From positions 3,224,001-3,288,000 of the forward strand of contig NZ_CP066775.1 in assembly GCF_009754905.2 (NCBI RefSeq): a stretch of 64,000 nucleotides of DNA, written 5' to 3'. The notes beneath the pieces are model-generated. The model worked only from the letters and a program-made list of their open reading frames with translations, was not told the DNA's origin and made no database searches. Positions 58,543 to 64,000 of the stretch are shown one piece after another. Each line of letters begins with the position of its first letter. The first letter of the stretch is position 1. This DNA comes from Mucilaginibacter ginkgonis. GTDB lineage: Bacteria; Bacteroidota; Bacteroidia; Sphingobacteriales; Sphingobacteriaceae. The translations under genes and the position numbers were made by a program.

Positions 58543-61047
58543 TCAATTCCCGACCATAAATACCGCGTTGCCAAATAGCAATTTGCCGTTTTCCCAGAAA
58601 CTGCGAAACAGCGGATCGTCTACTATGTACACTACCGAACCGCGCCCCATGCTTTGTACGCCAAGCAGCATACCATCAGCGATTTTAACTTTCGCCTGCT
58701 GGCCAACAAAGCCGGCAACATAGCCATCCTTTTTTATAGTACCCACGTTCCAGCCGTCATCGCCTAAGAAATCGTAAACCGTGTCGTCAAGCTTTATGGT
58801 GTAGTAATATTTAGGATAGCCAAAGCCGAGCGGATGGCTATTGTCTATATTGATCTTGTAAATAGCGCCGGGAACAGAGCCGCGGATCGCTTCATGACTA
58901 CGCTCGTCAAAGCTTTTTATCGCGGCGTATTTGTTTTTCGCATCAGCCTTGTCATCTTTTTTGTCTTCTTTTCTTTTTACGCCAAATCCGTTACGCCCAG
59001 CCAGGGCGGTTACAGCATCGCCAAGGGCTATTAGTTTGCCGCCATCGCGGATCCAGCCTTGCAGTTTCTCTACCGGCGGCTCGTTGTAATTGCCATCGGG
59101 CATGATAATCACATCAAAATCCGAAAGTTTTACCCGGTTCAGATCCGTCAGTTTTACCAAACTAACCGGGTAATTTATCTGCTGGTCGAAATAATGCCAC
59201 ACTTCACCAACGCTTGTGGCATTGGTAGTTTCGCCGCATAGCAGCATCACGCGCGGTTGTTTTAGATAATGCACATCGCCTGAGCCAAAATCGGCACCCT
59301 TATCTACAAAACCTGTAGTCAGCGCGGTTAAATTTCGGTTGTTCCTTATCGCGATATCCGTAACCGTTCTATCATAGTCGGCACTATTGCCCGCGCGGGC
59401 GATGATCAGCGTTCCTGCGTCAAATTTTTTACCCGCCGCTTCAAAAGGTTTTTCGGCGTAACGTACCTTGATGTGTGCTTTTTGCAGATCGGCAAGGAAA
59501 CGCACATCAGCCAAAGATTTCCAGGGCAGCACATAAGCGTAAGCGTTACTAATTGCAGGCCTTGCCGCAGTTGGTTGTGTATGAGCGGCATTACTGCCAC
59601 CTGCCACCGGACTTGTTACCCCGTATGTTTTTAAACCATAAGCATACGGCAAAGCCCAGGCAGTAATGTCGTAAGTGTTAGAGTCTGTCATGAACGTTTT
59701 TTGCTCCATTAACACATTTAACAACACTGCTTTGGGCTGGGCGGCGTTGATGACCATATCATTTGGCCCAATGTGAAAGCCCTCTGTTTTATTGCTGAAA
59801 TAATTAAAGCCCGACGCGTCTTTGTTATTGCCGAACGAGTAGGTAATGGCATTCCTGGCGAGCATGGCGGCAAGTTTGGCCATCTTGTCCTCGTTGTCGT
59901 TTTTCACCACATAAGCTTTGTAGTCGCCCGGCGGATTTGCTCTGTTGGCGTCGAAATACTTTTTATACTCAGTGAGTAATTTTTGCGCATGGCCCGAAAC
60001 CATTTCTAAAGTGCTTAACCCGGTTGTACTGTGATGCAATATGCGGTCTGCAAGGGTCAAAGTGTCACCGCTCCGCGTAATTACTGCTAAGCCGCCGGCG
60101 CCGCTTCCGCCTTGTTCAAAGGTCATGCCTATGGCACCGCTGTAAATTGGGTAGGTGTCGCCATAAGATGGGTACAGCAAGTCGAACTCTTCTTTGGTAA
60201 AATACGTCCAGCCTTTAGCGTCGAAATATTTCGCGTTATTCTTGCCTATCAGAACCTGAAATTCCCGCTGCCATGCAGTAATGTCTTTATGCATAGGCTC
60301 TGCCGCAGGCGCGAAATAGTATGGTGCATTATAGCTTTGCTCGTGATAATCTACATGCACCTGCGGCAGCCATTGGTTGTAATAAACCAGCCTTGCCTGC
60401 ACTTCTTTTTGTGTTTGCCAGGCCCAGTCGCGGTTAAGGTCAAAATAATAATGGTTGATCCTGCCGCCCGGCCATGGTTCCATGTGTTCCCGCGATTGCG
60501 GATTAGGGTCGGGCTGGTTGCCACGCACCGAATTGTAAAAATTGATGTAGCGTTCGCGGCCGTCGGGGTTAAGGCATGGATCAAGAATTACCACGGTATT
60601 CTTTAGCCATTCTTTGGTTTGGGTATTTGACGGATTGAGCAGATCATAAAGCATTTGCATAGACGCTTCACTGCTCGATGATTCGTTACCGTGCACATTG
60701 TAACTTAACCAAAGCACTGCGGGGCCATTGGTTTGCCCGCCCCCCGGCAGCATTCCCGCTAGTTTAAGATTGTTTTGGCGGATGTCTTCTAACCGCCCTA
60801 TGTTTTCGTCGGATGCTATAAATGCGAGATACAGTGGCCTGTTTTCATTGGTGGTGCCGTACTGCACCAGTTTTAGGTTTTTAGAATTCTGAGCCAGGTA
60901 TTGCGCGTAAGCAACAATGCGATGATGCGGCGTAAACTGGCTGCCCAGGGTATAACCCAAAAATTGCGCTGGCGATTGTATTTGCTGAGCAAGGGCCGCT
61001 GCACTAACGCAGATAAATAGTAAAAAGGCGTAGATCTTCGTTTGCAT
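58543..61047 (-). CDS. Secreted M14-family zinc carboxypeptidase
   Basis: About 834 residues. Signal peptide from MQTKIYAFLLFICVSAAALA-Q (start moved from 61119). Peptidase M14 domain (about 20-330): first zinc His and Glu in SYNVHGNESSSSEA, third His in VHVDYHEQSYNAPYYFAP, likely catalytic Glu in GMTFEQGGSG. A C-terminal half (about 440-830) has a glutamine-amidotransferase/flavodoxin-like segment (FDVIIMPDGNYNEPPVEKLQ). Probably a periplasmic or surface exopeptidase. Confidence 0.9.
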   Translation of the reverse strand: MQTKIYAFLLFICVSAAALAQQIQSPAQFLGYTLGSQFTPHHRIVAYAQYLAQNSKNLKLVQYGTTNENRPLYLAFIASDENIGRLEDIRQNNLKLAGMLPGGGQTNGPAVLWLSYNVHGNESSSSEASMQMLYDLLNPSNTQTKEWLKNTVVILDPCLNPDGRERYINFYNSVRGNQPDPNPQSREHMEPWPGGRINHYYFDLNRDWAWQTQKEVQARLVYYNQWLPQVHVDYHEQSYNAPYYFAPAAEPMHKDITAWQREFQVLIGKNNAKYFDAKGWTYFTKEEFDLLYPSYGDTYPIYSGAIGMTFEQGGSGAGGLAVITRSGDTLTLADRILHHSTTGLSTLEMVSGHAQKLLTEYKKYFDANRANPPGDYKAYVVKNDNEDKMAKLAAMLARNAITYSFGNNKDASGFNYFSNKTEGFHIGPNDMVINAAQPKAVLLNVLMEQKTFMTDSNTYDITAWALPYAYGLKTYGVTSPVAGGSNAAHTQPTAARPAISNAYAYVLPWKSLADVRFLADLQKAHIKVRYAEKPFEAAGKKFDAGTLIIARAGNSADYDRTVTDIAIRNNRNLTALTTGFVDKGADFGSGDVHYLKQPRVMLLCGETTNATSVGEVWHYFDQQINYPVSLVKLTDLNRVKLSDFDVIIMPDGNYNEPPVEKLQGWIRDGGKLIALGDAVTALAGRNGFGVKRKEDKKDDKADAKNKYAAIKSFDERSHEAIRGSVPGAIYKINIDNSHPLGFGYPKYYYTIKLDDTVYDFLGDDGWNVGTIKKDGYVAGFVGQQAKVKIADGMLLGVQSMGRGSVVYIVDDPLFRSFWENGKLLFGNAVFMVGN

Positions 61048-61111
61048 AAAATGTGATGAGATAGCTAAGAAACAATTTTTTGCCGATAATATGTAGCTTA
61101 GTATCAAACTA

Positions 61112-61450
61112 ATGCACATGCCAAAGAAAGAAAAAAGCGCAGCGTTCGTTCAACTAAGAACAGGCATCGAAGCGCTATCGGGAATGGATACAAGCGAAGT
61201 AAAGGTTCATACAAATTCTGAAAAACCTGCGCAGTTGTCTATTGCCAAAGGCTCTTATAGCAAAGAAATACACTTAGCGCCCGGGCAAGAAGAGCATTTG
61301 CCGCACGAAGCCTGGCATGTAGTTCAGCAAAGGACAGGTAAAGTAAAACCGGTTAAGGCTGCAAAGACAGAAATGATCAATGATAATACAACTCTGGAAC
61401 AAGAGGCAGACAGGATGGGGAAAGCGACAATCGAACGAAAAACCTTATAG
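61112..61450 (+). CDS. Solitary DUF4157 protein (HEXXH metallopeptidase-like)
   Basis: 112 residues from MHMPKKEKSAAF (or the third codon ATG). LPHEAWHVVQQRTGKVKPVK is the DUF4157 HEXXH core and TLEQEADRMG the second zinc-ligand segment. DUF4157 domains usually sit at the front of large toxin proteins delivered by contractile injection systems or in surface effectors; here it is short and alone. No injection-system genes in the window. Confidence 0.82.
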   Translation: MHMPKKEKSAAFVQLRTGIEALSGMDTSEVKVHTNSEKPAQLSIAKGSYSKEIHLAPGQEEHLPHEAWHVVQQRTGKVKPVKAAKTEMINDNTTLEQEADRMGKATIERKTL

Positions 61451-61777
61451 GTTCCAGCTCTCCGGCTTTTCGCGGTGCTCTGTGATCTGCGAAATTACTT
61501 CGTTCAGTTCTTCCGAAGATAACTGCTGAATACTATCCCTGGTGTAGCTAAAATACCTGCCGGGTTCCTCAAATGTGATCATACCCATATAGTTTGGGTT
61601 GGTGGTTTTATCTTCAGTTGTTGATGTGCCGGTTTTAGCGAAAAGTTCACTGTCTTCACGTTGCTTACTATACACACTGTAGTCGTGCGTTATTATGGGA
61701 TGGCCGTCCATAAAAACTTTTGTCTCCGGGATGATCTTTAATTCCTTGCCGTCTTCAAGTGTTATAAAAAATGGGTT
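61445..61777 (-). CDS. Hypothetical acidic protein
   Basis: 110 residues from MNPFFITLEDGKELKIIPET. Not recognised. No signal peptide or membrane helix. Middle segment YMGMITFEEPGRYFSYTRDS, acidic C-terminal helix. Convergent with the DUF4157 gene, overlapping by 6 bases. A frame open from 61849 adds a Cys/Arg-rich lead-in unlikely to be translated. Confidence 0.65.
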   Translation of the reverse strand, partial: NPFFITLEDGKELKIIPETKVFMDGHPIITHDYSVYSKQREDSELFAKTGTSTTEDKTTNPNYMGMITFEEPGRYFSYTRDSIQQLSSEELNEVISQITEHREKPESWNL

Positions 61778-61915
61778 CATCAAGATAAATTTATCCCGCA
61801 GACATTTGGAGCGCCGCCGGTATGAGCAATAATATCTACCAACGTTCAATTGTTCGCCATGTTTTAAAATTATTGCCGATTGGGAGCAAGGCAGCTACCA
61901 ACGTATATTTACAAA

Positions 61916-63223
61916 ATGGAAACCTCGCAGCTTTACCGGATATATCTACAACATCCGCAAATAAGTACAGACACCCGCAAAATATTACCGAGCAGTTTAT
62001 TCTTCGCATTGAAGGGTGATAAGTTTGATGCGAACGCTTTTGCAGAACAGGCTATCGCTGCGGGTGCCGCGTACGCCATCATAGATGACGCTAAATATCG
62101 CGTAAGCGAGCAGTACATTTTGGTTGATGATGTACTTGGCAAATTGCAGGACCTGGCGCGGTACCATCGCAAACAATTGACGATCCCGGTAATAGGCCTT
62201 ACCGGAACTAACGGTAAAACCACCACCAAAGAACTCATCAACGCTGTGCTGTCACAGCGGTATAAAACCTATGCTACGCAGGGAAACCTCAACAATCACA
62301 TTGGTGTGCCTTTAAGCATCCTATCTGTAACAGCCGATCACCAGATGGCGGTAATTGAAATGGGTGCCAATCATCAGAAAGAGATAGAGATGCTGTGCAC
62401 GATCTCACAGCCAACACATGGGCTTATTACTAATGTGGGCAAAGCGCACCTGGAAGGCTTCGGCGGGCCCGAGGGTGTAAAAATCGCCAAAGGCGAGTTG
62501 TATGACTATCTGCAGAAAACAGGCGGAGTGATCTTCGCCAACACTGGCAATGAAATTTTAGCGGGTATGCGAAACATCCGCGGAATCGATGAGGTGATTG
62601 GCTACGGGACAAATGACAACCAAGAAAACTTTATTAATGGTAAACTAATAAGCAATACGCCCTACGTAGTATTGCAATGGCAAAAGCAAGGCGGAGAGGT
62701 AAGTGAGGTTGCCACCAACTTGACCGGTGCTTACAACATGGAGAATATCCTGACCGCTGTTTGCATAGGAAGTTTCTTTGATATGACAGACGCGGAGATC
62801 AACGCGGGCATAAGCGGGTATACGCCAGGCAATAACCGGTCGCAAATAACCAAAACCGCTACCAATGTGCTCATTTGCGATTACTACAATGCTAACCCAA
62901 GCAGTATGGCTTTGGCTATAGAGAACATAGCGACCATGGACGCTGCTAACAAAGTAATGATCTTAGGCGACATGTTCGAATTAGGAGATGACGCTCCGGC
63001 AGAGCATCGCTCAATAATCGAAAAGGCCATTTCTGCACCGGCTAGCCGCCGCTTATTTATCGGAAAAGCCTTTTACGATCAAAAAGACGGCTTCGATGCC
63101 GAATTCTTTTCCACTACCGAAGAAGCTATCAATACGCTAAAAGATCAACCCGTTACCAACGCTACAGTATTACTTAAAGGTTCGCGCGGTATGGCGTTAG
63201 AACGATTGGTGGAGTTGTTTTGA
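61916..63223 (+). CDS. murF: UDP-N-acetylmuramoyl-tripeptide--D-alanyl-D-alanine ligase
   Basis: 435 residues from ATG 61916 (METSQLYRIYLQHPQISTDT). Mur ligase: substrate domain with ISTDTRKILPSSLFFALKGD, ATP loop GLTGTNGKTTTKELI, GAYNMENILTAVC and C-terminal CDYYNANPSSMALAIENI. Adds D-Ala-D-Ala to the UDP-MurNAc-tripeptide in the cytoplasm, last soluble step of the muropeptide. No dcw cluster around it. A frame from 61880 adds non-family residues. Confidence 0.96.
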   Translation: METSQLYRIYLQHPQISTDTRKILPSSLFFALKGDKFDANAFAEQAIAAGAAYAIIDDAKYRVSEQYILVDDVLGKLQDLARYHRKQLTIPVIGLTGTNGKTTTKELINAVLSQRYKTYATQGNLNNHIGVPLSILSVTADHQMAVIEMGANHQKEIEMLCTISQPTHGLITNVGKAHLEGFGGPEGVKIAKGELYDYLQKTGGVIFANTGNEILAGMRNIRGIDEVIGYGTNDNQENFINGKLISNTPYVVLQWQKQGGEVSEVATNLTGAYNMENILTAVCIGSFFDMTDAEINAGISGYTPGNNRSQITKTATNVLICDYYNANPSSMALAIENIATMDAANKVMILGDMFELGDDAPAEHRSIIEKAISAPASRRLFIGKAFYDQKDGFDAEFFSTTEEAINTLKDQPVTNATVLLKGSRGMALERLVELF

Positions 63224-63289
63224 CGGTTTTTATGTTGTATTGTAATTCTGCCATGCCCACCGCTCATGACTCATTACTTCTTTTCAAAC

Positions 63290-63406
63290 GTCAGCGCGCA
63301 GCTTCGGTGATAAATATTTTGCGCCACTGAGGGCTTGTGTGATGAGGGCCTGCAAAATATTTTGCCGGGCAAAGGCCTTGTGCGGCAAAAGAAGCCTTGC
63401 GCTGAC
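63290..63406. repeat. Nested imperfect inverted repeat
   Basis: Outer arms GTCAGCGC (63290-63297) and GCGCTGAC (63399-63406); inner arms AAATATTTTGC (63312-63322) and GCAAAATATTT (63352-63362), both perfect. About 117 bases overall that could fold into one long structure. Followed by a separate hairpin at 63419. MITE-like or RNA element; no transposase. Confidence 0.65.
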
Positions 63407-63418
63407 TTGGCATTTTTG

Positions 63419-63445
63419 GTTCTTTTGTTGCTAAGACAAAAGAAC
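63419..63445. repeat. Perfect 10-bp hairpin without T tract
   Basis: GTTCTTTTGT (63419-63428), loop TGCTAAG, ACAAAAGAAC (63436-63445). No run of T follows on either strand. Confidence 0.6.
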
Positions 63446-63468
63446 ATAACCTCAGTGTCGGACGACCT

Positions 63469-64000
63469 TTAACTATCTGGCATTTCTTGCCTTCCTATTA
63501 CCAACTCCGCAGCCTCTTTGCCAACCAAACTGCCCATTGCTATGCCCATGCCATTGCAGCGCACGGCACAAAAAATGTTCGGCTGCAGTTCTTTTATAAT
63601 GGGTAATATTTCGCTGCCAAAACCCATAATGCCGCTCCAGCGCATATCTATTTCAAACGGCTGATCCGGCAGGATCATCTCTTTGAGATAGTTTTCTAAT
63701 TGTTGTTGCACAACAGATGTGTGGCCGAATTCAGTAGTCTCTTCCGTTTTAATGTCAAGGTTACGGCCGCCGCCAAAGAGCACACGGTCATCAACATTAC
63801 GGAAGTAGTAATAGCCTTCGTCGAAATGAAATGTGCCTTTAACTTTTAACCCGGGAATTGGTTTAGTGACAATTACTTGCCCGCGGCCGGGTACTACATC
63901 TAATTCCGGGTACAACCCTTTGGCAAAGGCGTTATTGGCAACTATGACCTTTGGGGCTTTGAAAATCCCGTTGTTGGTAACGACGTTTAGTCCTGCACCT
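63469..64000 (-). CDS. DAO-family FAD-dependent oxidoreductase, C-terminal part (cut by window edge)
   Basis: Open from the window end in frame; codons before the TTG at 63915 encode GAGLNVVTNNGIFKAPKVIV and NNAFAKGLYPELDVVPGRGQ, so the gene starts outside. FHFDEGYYYFRNVDDRVLFG and MRWSGIMGFGSEILPIIKEL, then NGMGIAMGSLVGKEAAELV are the substrate and FAD-contact regions of glycine oxidase/D-amino-acid oxidase-like enzymes. Substrate unknown. Confidence 0.85.
   Translation of the reverse strand, partial: GAGLNVVTNNGIFKAPKVIVANNAFAKGLYPELDVVPGRGQVIVTKPIPGLKVKGTFHFDEGYYYFRNVDDRVLFGGGRNLDIKTEETTEFGHTSVVQQQLENYLKEMILPDQPFEIDMRWSGIMGFGSEILPIIKELQPNIFCAVRCNGMGIAMGSLVGKEAAELVIGRQEMPDS

Noticed and set aside
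60112..60606. 164-codon open frame on the plus strand
   Set aside because: Lies wholly antisense inside the M14 peptidase gene; no family motif, no promoter, composition of a shadow frame.
63419..63445. Terminator for murF
   Set aside because: Perfect stem but about 195 bases after the stop and with no T run on either side.
1..64000. tRNA/rRNA genes, prophage or intact insertion sequence
   Set aside because: Looked for conserved tRNA arms, rRNA blocks, integrase, transposase and DDE motifs; none found by eye.

Overview
The window looks like chromosomal DNA of a Sphingobacteriaceae bacterium (Mucilaginibacter/Pedobacter type, phylum Bacteroidota). This is inferred from -7 elements of the TAnnTTTG type, scarce Shine-Dalgarno sites, a type B T9SS sorting domain, a TonB-dependent receptor with a CarboxypepD_reg-like front domain, a PafA phosphatase and several ATT-poor TTG/GTG starts. 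Coding density is high. No rRNA, tRNA, CRISPR array, phage or intact insertion sequence was seen. Both window ends cut a gene: a flavin monooxygenase on the left and a DAO-family oxidoreductase on the right.

Layout. 0-3.7 kb: flavoprotein end, a lone receiver protein behind a near-perfect sigma-54 promoter, miaE, an AlkA-like glycosylase, rarA. 3.7-8.7 kb: KTSC protein, di-haem cytochrome c, then a tightly overlapping six-gene operon read leftwards (FabI-like reductase, small membrane protein, FabZ-like dehydratase, ketosynthase, acyl carrier protein, phosphopantetheinyl transferase), which looks like a dedicated type II fatty-acid-like assembly line of unknown product. 8.8-17.1 kb: mazG-like, dtd, desaturase, aminotransferase, AI-2E family permease, thiE and pafA. 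17.2-20 kb: a TonB-dependent receptor under a TPP riboswitch whose P3 arm carries a GC-rich palindromic insert. 20-25.8 kb: T9SS cargo protein, IclR regulator, GNAT, rsmI, serS. 25.8-29.4 kb: thrA-thrB preceded by a leader peptide and attenuator too short for ordinary gene calling. 29.4-33 kb: RHH/MazF toxin-antitoxin pair, MFS pump, rsgA and small genes. 33-43 kb: a GH18-like/NodB/GT2 fusion, hemA, gap, GNAT, pgk.

43-55 kb is a signalling block: three tandem PAS/GAF histidine kinases and, after xth, an AI-2E permease translationally coupled to a tiny lipoprotein, a second tiny lipoprotein of the same family, and a membrane-anchored kinase of the same kinase clade. No response regulator sits beside them. 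55-58 kb: pgpA, an encapsulated-ferritin-like protein with no encapsulin nearby, and an alkylation-response operon in which the Ada functions are split over two coupled genes followed by an AlkB homologue. 58.5-64 kb: M14 peptidase, a solitary DUF4157 protein, murF and the cut oxidoreductase.

A family of short palindromes (CCCTCTCCTTTGGAGAGGG type, usually followed by a GGGGTGAGG-like tail) recurs at gene ends, in one case forming the last codons of a gene, in another the apparent ribosome binding site of the next gene, and a related palindrome in the riboswitch arm. Starts were moved inward from the longest open frame where a promoter, signal peptide or family N-terminus demanded it.
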